A stretch of 5,020 bases of DNA from Chloroflexota bacterium (GTDB lineage Bacteria; Chloroflexota; Chloroflexia; QHBQ01; JADMIH01), in NCBI GenBank assembly GCA_015478675.1, contig JADMIH010000235.1:1-5020 (forward strand), given 5' to 3'. Every line of letters starts with the position of its first letter. Position 1 is the first letter of the stretch. Positions 1 through 4,953 of this stretch are shown here, piece by piece. The position numbers were made by a program, and so were the translations under genes. The notes beneath the pieces are model-generated. The model saw only the letters and a list, made by a program, of their open reading frames with translations. It was not told where the DNA came from and did no database searches.

Positions 1-1453
1 AGCCGGGCGGCGGGGGCGTGAGTAGCGACTCGATCAGCCCTGTTCCGCGCTCGGAAAGGGCTACAGGCTCAACGCCGACGACGCGGAGATGGCTCGAAGG
101 GGGGGCGGAGATAGAGGGTGGCGGGTTCTTGCGCAAGGTGGGATATATATCCTCGTCCTCAAGGAGCTCGCGCAAGCGGCCTGATTGCTGAGAGACAATG
201 ACTATGCGCGATCTGGCTTCGAGCATCTCCTGAATATCGACGATAGCGGCGGCGATATTGCCTGTGTAGAGGGGTGGCAGCGTGAAGCCAGGGGTTTCCA
301 GAGCGCCCTCAGCGCCACCGCCTATGGTGAGTGTGGGCAAGCCGCGCCCATGCTCCGCGACGGCTTCCCAGGAGAGGTAGGGGCGGCGCATACCGGGGGG
401 CAGCTCGCCATTGTCTTTGAAGCTGCTGTAAAGCTCTGCCGCCTGGCGCTCTACCTCCTGTGCTTCCAGGCGGATAAGCTCAACATCGTCGAGTACAAGG
501 AGCGGCTGGTGATCAGGGGTTGGAGAGCGCATTTCTGCCAGGTAGTCGGCGAGGCTGGCCAGGGGTTCGGTGTAGTAGGGGGCGAAAAGCTCCATCCCCT
601 CGAAGCTATCACCGGATTCGATTTTTTGGAGCTGGTCGTTCCACTCTTCAAGCACTTCTTCGCGGAGGTTGGAGGTATCTATTTGGCGGACGAGGGCGGC
701 GGCCTGCTCTCGCTTCCACAGGGGCATCTCGCAGGCAGGGGTTACCAGTAGGGCATCTGCCTGGCCTTCAGAGCGTTGGGTGGGCGGGCTGAAAACCCTG
801 AGCGAGTCGATCTCGTCTCCGAAGAACTCTATGCGTACGGGCAAGTTGGAGGTGGGTGGAAAGAGGTCTACTATGCCGCCGCGCCTGCTGAACTGCCCCG
901 GTTCTTCCACGAGCGGAGCCGAGCTATATCCCAGGTCAACTAAATGGCCCAGCAACTCGCGTTGATTTATATGCTGGCCTTTGCGCAGCAGACGTATTGC
1001 GTGCGCCATATCGGTTGGCGCCATGCTAGGCTGCATCAAGGCCAGCACGGAGGAGACTATGATAGGGGGTTGTGGATTAGAGGCCGGGGGCCGGTTTGTT
1101 GAGGTCAAAGTAGCCAGCACGCGCAGCCGCTCGCCCACTATGGTGGGATCGGGGGCTATGCGCTCAAAGGGGAGGAGGTCGGGGGCGGGAAAGAGGAGGA
1201 CGGGCGTGCCGGGTGGCGAGTAAGCAAGGAGGCCTTCGTATAGTTGGCGGGCGCGGTCGGAACGAGGGGTGACTATGATCATGGGGCGGCTCTGGGCGCT
1301 TGTCACGTCGGCGTGGAGGGCAGAGAGGAAATAGGGACGCGCAGGGTCGAGCGTTGCCTCGGCGGAGACGTTTTTGCCTGAGGCTACCCCTTTTGCGAGC
1401 GCACCGTAACCGCGCTGGTCGTACAATAATGGTAGCAGACCCGATAAACTCAT
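1..1453 (-). CDS. mfd: Transcription-repair coupling factor Mfd, N-terminal 484 residues (cut by the window edge)
   Basis: Mfd is the ATP-driven translocase that removes RNA polymerase stalled at DNA lesions and recruits UvrA for nucleotide excision repair. The frame is open from ATG at 1453 to the window edge with no stop, so only the N-terminal part is seen; E. coli Mfd has 1148 residues. The UvrB-like module is clear: PGQFSRRGGIVDLFPP at residues 185-200, then VRIEFFGDEIDSLRVF (206-221) and TQRS (225-228), the classic Mfd/UvrB block. SFEGMELFAPYY (283-294), a PLLVLDD strand (317-323) and YLSWEAV (359-365) also match the family. Residues from about 370 fit the poorly conserved D3 domain, with proline-rich stretches near 445-452 and 480-483. 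The RNA polymerase-binding and helicase domains lie outside. The start shares ATGA with the pth stop and has only a weak GAGAGAGA 12 nt upstream, so translational coupling to pth is likely. Identity is confident. Confidence 0.93.
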   Translation of the reverse strand, partial: MSLSGLLPLLYDQRGYGALAKGVASGKNVSAEATLDPARPYFLSALHADVTSAQSRPMIIVTPRSDRARQLYEGLLAYSPPGTPVLLFPAPDLLPFERIAPDPTIVGERLRVLATLTSTNRPPASNPQPPIIVSSVLALMQPSMAPTDMAHAIRLLRKGQHINQRELLGHLVDLGYSSAPLVEEPGQFSRRGGIVDLFPPTSNLPVRIEFFGDEIDSLRVFSPPTQRSEGQADALLVTPACEMPLWKREQAAALVRQIDTSNLREEVLEEWNDQLQKIESGDSFEGMELFAPYYTEPLASLADYLAEMRSPTPDHQPLLVLDDVELIRLEAQEVERQAAELYSSFKDNGELPPGMRRPYLSWEAVAEHGRGLPTLTIGGGAEGALETPGFTLPPLYTGNIAAAIVDIQEMLEARSRIVIVSQQSGRLRELLEDEDIYPTLRKNPPPSISAPPSSHLRVVGVEPVALSERGTGLIESLLTPPPPG

Positions 1454-2256
1454 TGTTTTGCCTGATCTCTCTCTATTATGCGGCGCAGTCTTACCTTCCA
1501 GTCGTCGTGCGGTGCAGGCGCGGGATCAACGGGGAGAGCGGGCAGCAGTGTCTTCTCGGCGGCCTCTCTCTGCTCAGTGCTACTGCTATCGTTGTCTTTT
1601 GTAGGGCGTTGCGTAGAAAGAACCTCTTTGGGTGCATTCCCAGCCCCGGCTTTATCGCTGTCAGGGCGGAGGTTATAGCTGTTCATGGCGCGCTCCAGGC
1701 CATCACGCAGTATAGTCTCTATTGCTTCGGCGGTGCGAGGGAGGACGTCGGAGATTACCTTCTGCTCATCCTTCGTGAAGCGGCCCAGCACCCAGTCTAT
1801 CTGGCTGTGATGGGCGGCTACAGGGCGGTCAACGCCAATTCGCAAGCGCGGGAAGGTCTGTGTGCCAAGGTGCCGGCTGATGTCGGTGAGGCCGTTGTGC
1901 CCGCCCGCCGAGCCTTTCTCGCGTATGCGTATCGTGCCGAGAGGGAGGGCTATATCGTCGTAGACCACAAGCAAGCGGTCGAGGGGTATTTTGTAGTATC
2001 TGAGGAGTGCGCCAACGGCGTTGCCGCTGAGGTTCATGTATGTGAGTGGCTTTGCGACTATGGCTGTAGTGCCGTTTATGTTGCCGCGCGCTATTTCGGC
2101 GTTGGCCTGCTTCTGGGAGAAGTGGAGGTTATGACGCCGCGCCAGCTCGTCAACTGCCATGAAGCCGGCGTTATGGCGGGTTCCGGCGTATTTGGGGCCG
2201 GGGTTGCCCAGACCTATTATGAGGTAAGGGGCGTTAGAGAGAGGGTTTTGTGACAT
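1450..2256 (-). CDS. pth: Peptidyl-tRNA hydrolase with a C-terminal extension
   Basis: Pth cleaves the ester bond of peptidyl-tRNA released from stalled ribosomes, in the cytoplasm. The 268-residue product starts with the signature LIIGLGNPGPKYAGTRHNAG (12-31). By alignment with E. coli Pth, the active-site residues are present: N18 (Ec N10), H28 (catalytic, Ec H20), N75 in TYMNLSG (Ec N68), D100 in VYDDIALPLG (Ec D93) and N121 in GGHNGL (Ec N114). The core ends near residue 195 (LERAMNSYN), the usual family length. Residues 196-268 are an added tail, rich in Ser, Glu, Pro and Ala, that ends in a basic segment (DWKVRLRRIIERDQAKQ). The ATG at 2256 is preceded by GGAGAG (2264-2259), but a TATAAT lies directly upstream of that. 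The gene leads a pth-mfd operon; its TGA (1452-1450) overlaps the mfd ATG. Function is certain, the role of the tail unknown. Confidence 0.97.
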   Translation of the reverse strand: MSQNPLSNAPYLIIGLGNPGPKYAGTRHNAGFMAVDELARRHNLHFSQKQANAEIARGNINGTTAIVAKPLTYMNLSGNAVGALLRYYKIPLDRLLVVYDDIALPLGTIRIREKGSAGGHNGLTDISRHLGTQTFPRLRIGVDRPVAAHHSQIDWVLGRFTKDEQKVISDVLPRTAEAIETILRDGLERAMNSYNLRPDSDKAGAGNAPKEVLSTQRPTKDNDSSSTEQREAAEKTLLPALPVDPAPAPHDDWKVRLRRIIERDQAKQ

Positions 2257-2264
2257 AGCTCTCC

Positions 2265-2294
2265 ATTATACAAATCGCCGGCGGGTGGTGTCTA
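2265..2294 (-). promoter_or_regulatory. Candidate sigma-70 promoter of pth-mfd
   Basis: Read on the minus strand, TAGACA (2294-2289; 5 of 6 to TTGACA) is followed after 18 bp by a perfect TATAAT (2270-2265). The predicted start of transcription, about 7 nt beyond the -10, falls near 2258, only about 2 nt from the pth ATG at 2256. If this promoter is used, the mRNA is essentially leaderless and the GGAGAG at 2264-2259 would not be transcribed. The sequence match is seen directly; use of the site is inferred. Confidence 0.55.
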
Positions 2295-2327
2295 ACTTTT
2301 GGGTGGGAGGATAAGTGTGTACCCTCA

Positions 2328-2469
2328 ACCGCCCTCACCCCCAAACCCCCTCTCCCATGAGGGGAGAGGGGGCCAGGCTAGCTCCTCCACCCCTATCCCT
2401 CTCCCACAAGGGGAGAGGGGGCTTTACTCCTGGGGAGTATAGGGGAGACCCGGGCACCCTGTTCTGAAC
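2328..2469. repeat. Modular G/C-rich palindromic intergenic repeat, copy 1
   Basis: This fills most of the pth-rdgB gap. It opens with ACCGCCCTCACCC (2328-2340) and holds two hairpins. The first has CCCCCTCTCCC (2346-2356) pairing with GGGAGAGGGGG (2362-2372) around the loop ATGAG, an 11-bp perfect stem. The second has CCCTCTCCC (2397-2405) pairing with GGGAGAGGG (2411-2419) around ACAAG, a 9-bp stem. It continues through CTTTACTCCTGGGGAGTATA (2422-2441) and ends in CCCTGTTCTGAAC (2457-2469). All these blocks recur, in the same order, in the 4667-4844 copy. Because it sits between two divergent genes, it is not needed as a terminator here, which favours a dispersed repeat (REP or MITE-like). 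No terminal inverted repeats or coding capacity were found. Confidence 0.8.
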
Positions 2470-2481
2470 TCCTGGGAGCGA

Positions 2482-2511
2482 TTGTTACTTACCCATTTTA
2501 TCAGGTAGAAT
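2482..2511 (+). promoter_or_regulatory. Candidate sigma-70 promoter of rdgB
   Basis: TTGTTA (2482-2487; 4 of 6 to the -35 consensus) and TAGAAT (2506-2511; 5 of 6 to the -10) are 18 bp apart. Transcription would begin near 2518, giving a leader of about 49 nt that carries the GGAGGT ribosome-binding site. The inverted repeat CAGGT (2502-2506) / ACCTG (2513-2517) brackets the -10 box and could be an operator. Moderate support only. Confidence 0.45.
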
Positions 2512-2552
2512 AACCTGTCTGGGAGCATGTTTGTTGTGGATCGTTGGGACCT

Positions 2553-2558
2553 GGAGGT
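2553..2558 (+). promoter_or_regulatory. Ribosome-binding site deciding the rdgB start
   Basis: GGAGGT lies 8 nt before ATG 2567, close to ideal Shine-Dalgarno sequence and spacing. It supports ATG 2567 over the in-frame upstream TTG at 2531, which has no such site. Confidence 0.8.
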
Positions 2559-2566
2559 ATTTTGGG

Positions 2567-3190
2567 ATGCCCGTGATACTGGTTGCTACTACTAACCCCG
2601 GCAAGTTGCGCGAGTATGAGCATCTTTTTGGGATCGTGCCGGGGGCGCGTGTGGTGTCTCCGAATGATATGGAGATGTGGCAGGAGGTGGCCGAGACGGG
2701 GGAGACGTTGGCTGAGAACGCGCTTCTCAAGGCGCGTGCCTTTCGTAAGGTGTTACCGCAGGAGGGGTTAGAGCAGGAGTGGTGGGTGCTGGGTGATGAT
2801 AGTGGGCTGGAGGTAGATGCGCTTGGAGGGGAGCCGGGCGTTCAGAGCAACAGGTGGGCAGGCCCGAACACCACAGCTGAAGAGCGCAATCGTTTGTTGC
2901 TGGAACGGTTAGCAGAGGTGCCGGATAGTGAGAGGAGCGCCCGGTTCCGCTGTGTAATAGCGCTGGTGGACCCAAGTGGGGTAGAGCATCTGGTAGATGG
3001 GGCGGTGGAGGGAGCTATCGCGCGCGACGTTCGGGGGTCGGGCGGGTTCGGATACGACCCGATCTTTGAATTGCCGGGTGGCAAGCGCATGTCGGAGTTG
3101 TCGCCTGATGAGAAGAACAGGATCAGCCACAGAGGTGTGGCGGGGGCCAAGGCCGCGTCTCTGGTGGCGGCGGAGGGACGGGGGGAGTGA
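2567..3190 (+). CDS. rdgB: RdgB/HAM1 family XTP/dITP pyrophosphatase
   Basis: This enzyme hydrolyses non-canonical purine triphosphates (XTP, dITP, ITP) to the monophosphate and pyrophosphate, keeping deaminated bases out of DNA and RNA. The 207-residue product has every family block in order: ATTNPGK (7-13, substrate phosphate loop), ETGETLAENALLKARAF (43-59), GDDSGLEVDALGGEPGV (76-92) with the metal/catalytic acidic pair D77-D78, then SNRWAG (94-99), GSGGFGYDPIFELP (157-170), and KRMSELSPDEKNRISHRG (173-190). Length is typical. ATG 2567 is chosen because GGAGGT (2553-2558) lies 8 nt upstream and the product then begins just before the family's first beta strand; an in-frame TTG at 2531 would only add an unconserved dozen residues. 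The loop at 62-74 before the GDDSGL motif is slightly long. The gene is divergent from pth and converges on the thioesterase. Confidence 0.96.
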   Translation: MPVILVATTNPGKLREYEHLFGIVPGARVVSPNDMEMWQEVAETGETLAENALLKARAFRKVLPQEGLEQEWWVLGDDSGLEVDALGGEPGVQSNRWAGPNTTAEERNRLLLERLAEVPDSERSARFRCVIALVDPSGVEHLVDGAVEGAIARDVRGSGGFGYDPIFELPGGKRMSELSPDEKNRISHRGVAGAKAASLVAAEGRGE

Positions 3191-3207
3191 TCAGCGGCCG
3201 GTGACCT

Positions 3208-3648
3208 TTAATCTTTCAGTGTTCGCTGCTCGAATCTCTCCATTTTGGCTATTGTTTCGGTTGGAATGGGCCGGCTTTGGCCGCTCTTGTAGTCGTAGAA
3301 GACATTCACTGTAGAGCCACTGCATAGCAGATCCTCTGTGGCGGCGTCGCGGATCTCGTGCTCAAGGGACCAGCTTTTATTGCCGATGCGGGCTATGCGG
3401 GTGTAGACTTTCAGTGATTGGCCGTAGAAGGCGGGCTTGTGGAAGTCGAGCCTGGCGCTTGCCACAGTCATGCTGAAGTCGCGCGGCTCGGTCAATCCGG
3501 TGACTGCCGTATAGTAGGCAACGCGGGCCGATTCCATGTAGGTCAGGTATTTGGCATTATTGACATGACCGAACATGTCTATGTCGGCGAAGCGCACATC
3601 TACTGTATGGTAGAAGCGCCAGAGATGGCTGTCGTTACTTTGGTTCAT
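3208..3648 (-). CDS. Acyl-CoA thioesterase, 4HBT/YbgC-like hot-dog family
   Basis: This 146-residue protein is a single hot-dog domain enzyme expected to hydrolyse acyl-CoA thioesters in the cytoplasm; the substrate cannot be told from sequence. The family signature RFADIDMFGHVNNAKYLTYM spans residues 19-38. D24 aligns with the catalytic Asp of 4-hydroxybenzoyl-CoA thioesterase (D17 of the Pseudomonas enzyme), and GHVNN (27-31) is the usual start of the following helix. The helix then runs through YMESARVAYY, and the second half (SARLDFHKPAFYGQSLKV, then GSTVNVFYD) fits the hot-dog sheet. Length is normal. The ATG at 3648 has no Shine-Dalgarno sequence; instead a TTGACA-N18-TATATT promoter ends 7 nt before it, suggesting a leaderless transcript. 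It converges on rdgB (17-bp gap) and is divergent from the aminotransferase, with 26 bp between start codons. Confidence 0.9.
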   Translation of the reverse strand: MNQSNDSHLWRFYHTVDVRFADIDMFGHVNNAKYLTYMESARVAYYTAVTGLTEPRDFSMTVASARLDFHKPAFYGQSLKVYTRIARIGNKSWSLEHEIRDAATEDLLCSGSTVNVFYDYKSGQSRPIPTETIAKMERFEQRTLKD

Positions 3649-3655
3649 CTGAGGG

Positions 3656-3685
3656 AATATACGCGGGTTAAGAATTGCTTGTCAA
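3656..3685 (-). promoter_or_regulatory. Strong candidate promoter of the thioesterase gene, leaderless layout
   Basis: On the minus strand a perfect TTGACA (3685-3680) and TATATT (3661-3656; 5 of 6) are 18 bp apart. Only seven bases, CCCTCAG, separate the -10 from ATG 3648, so transcription should begin at or within a base or two of the start codon. The lack of any Shine-Dalgarno sequence is consistent with this. The -35 box lies inside the first codons of the divergent aminotransferase gene if that gene starts at 3675. Confidence 0.7.
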
Positions 3686-4634
3686 GGCTGATAATGATGT
3701 AGAGGGCGGGTGCGAGGAGCGTCTGGCGGGGATGGTGGGGCGGAAGGCTGCGATGCTGGCTCCCAGGGCTACTATTGCGTTGGTCGCGCTGCTGCGTGCG
3801 CTTCGCCTACCTGTGGGAAGCGAAGTGTTGATGCCCGCGATGCTCTGCGCGAATCCGGCTTATGCGGTGCGATGGGCCGGACTGCGCCCGGTCTTCGGTG
3901 ATGTGCTGCCGGGCGATTTCAACCTCGACCTCGATGCTGCGGAGCGGGTGGTGGGGTCACAAACGCGCGTGCTGCTCGCTGTGCCGCTTTTCGGGCACCC
4001 TTTTGATTTACCTGCATTGCTTGATTTCGCCGAACGGCATAAGCTGCTGATAGTTGAGGATGCAGCTCACGCTGTGGGGTTGCGCTATGGCGATGTACCG
4101 GCGGGCTCGGTGGGCGTCTGCTCGATTTTTAGCTTTGGGGTGGGCAAGATAGCTGATGCGGGAGGGGGTGCGGCTATCCTCAGCGATGACGGCGATTTGC
4201 TCAGGCGTGCTCAGTTGATATTGCGAGAAATGCCATCGGGCAAGGTTCCTATGGCGGGCCGGGCTGCGGCTATCATGCAGGCACTTGATCTTCTGCCCCG
4301 GGAGTTAGCCGAGCGTTGCGCTGCTGCGGGCGAGTGGCGGCGAGAGGTTGCTATGCCCGGTGTGGAGCCTCCGCGTATAGCAATGGGCTTACCGCTCTGG
4401 AAGTACAGTGTGCTTTTGCCTGGCAGGAGGGAGCGTGATGCGCTAACTCGCGGCTTGTTGGCGCGTGGGGTGCGCGCGACCAACTTGTACCCACCGCTCC
4501 CGCACTTTTTCAAGGAAGCGAGGCGCTCGGAAGCCTGCAATTATCCTGTCGCCTGGGAGCTTTTTGGCCGGATAGTCAATTTGCCCCTGACTAGCGTGGG
4601 GCAGTTTAGCAATAAATGTTCGGAGTTGGGGTAG
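3675..4634 (+). CDS. Compact DegT/DnrJ/EryC1-type PLP-dependent aminotransferase
   Basis: Members of this fold-type I family mostly transfer an amino group to keto-sugar nucleotides for glycan or antibiotic sugars. CEERLAGMVGRKAAML (13-28) and RATIALVALLRAL (31-43) replace the usual 'FE..F....G...a....SGTaAL' start; the Gly of SGT is Ala here. EDAAHAVG (128-135) supplies the PLP-ring Asp D129, and FSFGVGK (152-158) the Schiff-base Lys K158, followed by the usual GGGAAIL. The C-terminal half keeps the LWKYSVLLPGRRERDALTRG block (241-260), the ARGVRATNLYPPLP region and GRIVNLPLT (298-306). At 319 residues it is some 50 or more shorter than typical members: the N-terminal arm, the middle region after REMPSG and the C-terminal helix are reduced. 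The start is TTG 3675, just after an in-frame TAA (3669-3671), without a clear Shine-Dalgarno sequence; ATG 3732 would cut into the conserved helix. Family is sure, substrate unknown. Confidence 0.85.
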   Translation: MLVKADNDVEGGCEERLAGMVGRKAAMLAPRATIALVALLRALRLPVGSEVLMPAMLCANPAYAVRWAGLRPVFGDVLPGDFNLDLDAAERVVGSQTRVLLAVPLFGHPFDLPALLDFAERHKLLIVEDAAHAVGLRYGDVPAGSVGVCSIFSFGVGKIADAGGGAAILSDDGDLLRRAQLILREMPSGKVPMAGRAAAIMQALDLLPRELAERCAAAGEWRREVAMPGVEPPRIAMGLPLWKYSVLLPGRRERDALTRGLLARGVRATNLYPPLPHFFKEARRSEACNYPVAWELFGRIVNLPLTSVGQFSNKCSELG

Positions 4635-4690
4635 AGCAATCTATCTTGGGGTATATGCGCGGGTGCACCGCCCTCACCCGCCCTCACCCC

Positions 4691-4730
4691 AAGCCCCCTC
4701 TCCCCTTGTGGGAGAGGGGGCTTTATTGCT
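4691..4730 (+). terminator. Hairpin terminator after the aminotransferase gene
   Basis: AAGCCCCCTCTCCC (4691-4704) pairs perfectly with GGGAGAGGGGGCTT (4710-4723) around the loop CTTGT, a 14-bp G/C-rich stem. It is followed by TATTGCT, so the T-rich tail is short (CTTTATT overall). It lies about 57 nt after the TAG of the aminotransferase. Termination is plausible, but the hairpin is also a unit of the dispersed repeat, so it may only be doing this job incidentally. Confidence 0.55.
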
Positions 4731-4774
4731 GGGGAGTATATCTCCCATGAAGGGAGAGGGGGCTTTACTCCTGT

Positions 4775-4815
4775 CCTGGTGGGGGCACAAGGGATACAGT
4801 TGTGCCCCCGTCAGG
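4775..4815. repeat. Long imperfect inverted repeat
   Basis: GGGGGCACAA (4781-4790) pairs exactly with TTGTGCCCCC (4800-4809) around the 9-base loop GGGATACAG. The stem extends beyond a 2x2 internal loop (GT/GT) by CCTG (4775-4778) with CAGG (4812-4815), giving 14 base pairs in all. It is present only in repeat copy 2. There is no T-run after it. It could be another dispersed repeat unit or a transcript-stabilising or terminating hairpin. Confidence 0.65.
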
Positions 4816-4856
4816 GGCTTGGCCCTTATACCCTAATTCTGAACAGTTGCGTTTGG

Positions 4857-4900
4857 CGGTCAGGCTTTTGGATTGTGTTAGGGTTGACCGCAGTTGACCG
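4857..4900. promoter_or_regulatory. Tandem GTTGACCG motif plus inverted half-site (possible regulator site)
   Basis: GTTGACCG occurs twice exactly 10 bp apart (4883-4890 and 4893-4900), so on the same face of the helix. The inverse, CGGTCA, occurs upstream at 4857-4862. The downstream copy contains the -35 box of the glycosyltransferase promoter. The spacing suggests protein binding that overlaps the promoter; no regulator family is recognised. Confidence 0.35.
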
Positions 4901-4922
4901 TCGTAGCGGCAGAGAGTAAAAT
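4894..4922 (+). promoter_or_regulatory. Candidate sigma-70 promoter of the glycosyltransferase gene
   Basis: TTGACC (4894-4899; 5 of 6 to the -35) and TAAAAT (4917-4922; 5 of 6 to the -10) are separated by the ideal 17 bp. Transcription would begin near 4929, giving a leader of about 25 nt that includes the purine-rich ribosome-binding region GAGGGGAGAGGA (4933-4944). Confidence 0.65.
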
Positions 4923-4953
4923 AAGGACCGATGAGGGGAGAGGAATCGCGTCT

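Larger units (their letters stand above)
4667..4844. repeat. Modular G/C-rich palindromic intergenic repeat, copy 2
   Basis: This fills much of the aminotransferase-glycosyltransferase gap. It opens with the same 13-mer as copy 1, ACCGCCCTCACCC (4667-4679), with GCCCTCACCC tandemly duplicated (4670-4679, 4680-4689). It then has a 14-bp hairpin (4691-4723), the shared GGGGAGTATA (4731-4740), and a hairpin with its left arm cut to TCTCCC (4741-4746) / GGGAGA (4752-4757). The 22 bases at 4752-4773 are identical to 2411-2432. Unlike copy 1 it then carries a long inverted repeat (4775-4815), and it ends with CCCTAATTCTGAAC (4831-4844), close to the end of copy 1. Shared ends and reshuffled inner modules point to a mobile or recombining non-coding repeat. 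No transposase or terminal inverted repeats are seen. Confidence 0.8.

Noticed and set aside
99..105. A run of seven G (C on the mfd strand) that could signal a frameshift.
   Set aside because: Codon-by-codon reading from ATG 1453 stays open through the run and continues in the family-like frame to the edge, so no frameshift is needed.
185..965. Several plus-strand open frames of 90-188 codons and a minus frame at 451-651.
   Set aside because: All lie within the continuous Mfd frame, show no family motifs and lack ribosome-binding sites.
1300..2253. A 317-codon open frame on the plus strand, antisense to pth and the mfd start.
   Set aside because: The opposite strand encodes unmistakable Pth and Mfd motifs. 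The antisense product has no recognisable domain, and long open shadow frames are expected in GC-rich DNA.
2346..2421. Rho-independent terminators at the copy 1 hairpins.
   Set aside because: They lie between divergently transcribed genes and have no T-run, so they are better described as repeat units.
2328..2469. CRISPR array or riboswitch in the pth-rdgB gap.
   Set aside because: The repeats are palindromic, unequally spaced and lack regular spacers; no aptamer-like conserved core was recognised.
2531..2566. Upstream TTG start for rdgB.
   Set aside because: It adds a dozen residues not found in the family and lacks a ribosome-binding site, while ATG 2567 has GGAGGT at ideal spacing.
2727..3150. 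Minus-strand open frames opposite rdgB.
   Set aside because: rdgB motifs fully explain the region; the minus frames give Ser/Pro/Arg-rich products with no domain.
4211..4540. A 109-codon minus-strand open frame opposite the aminotransferase.
   Set aside because: It is a shadow of the plus-strand gene, basic and low-complexity, with no recognised motif.
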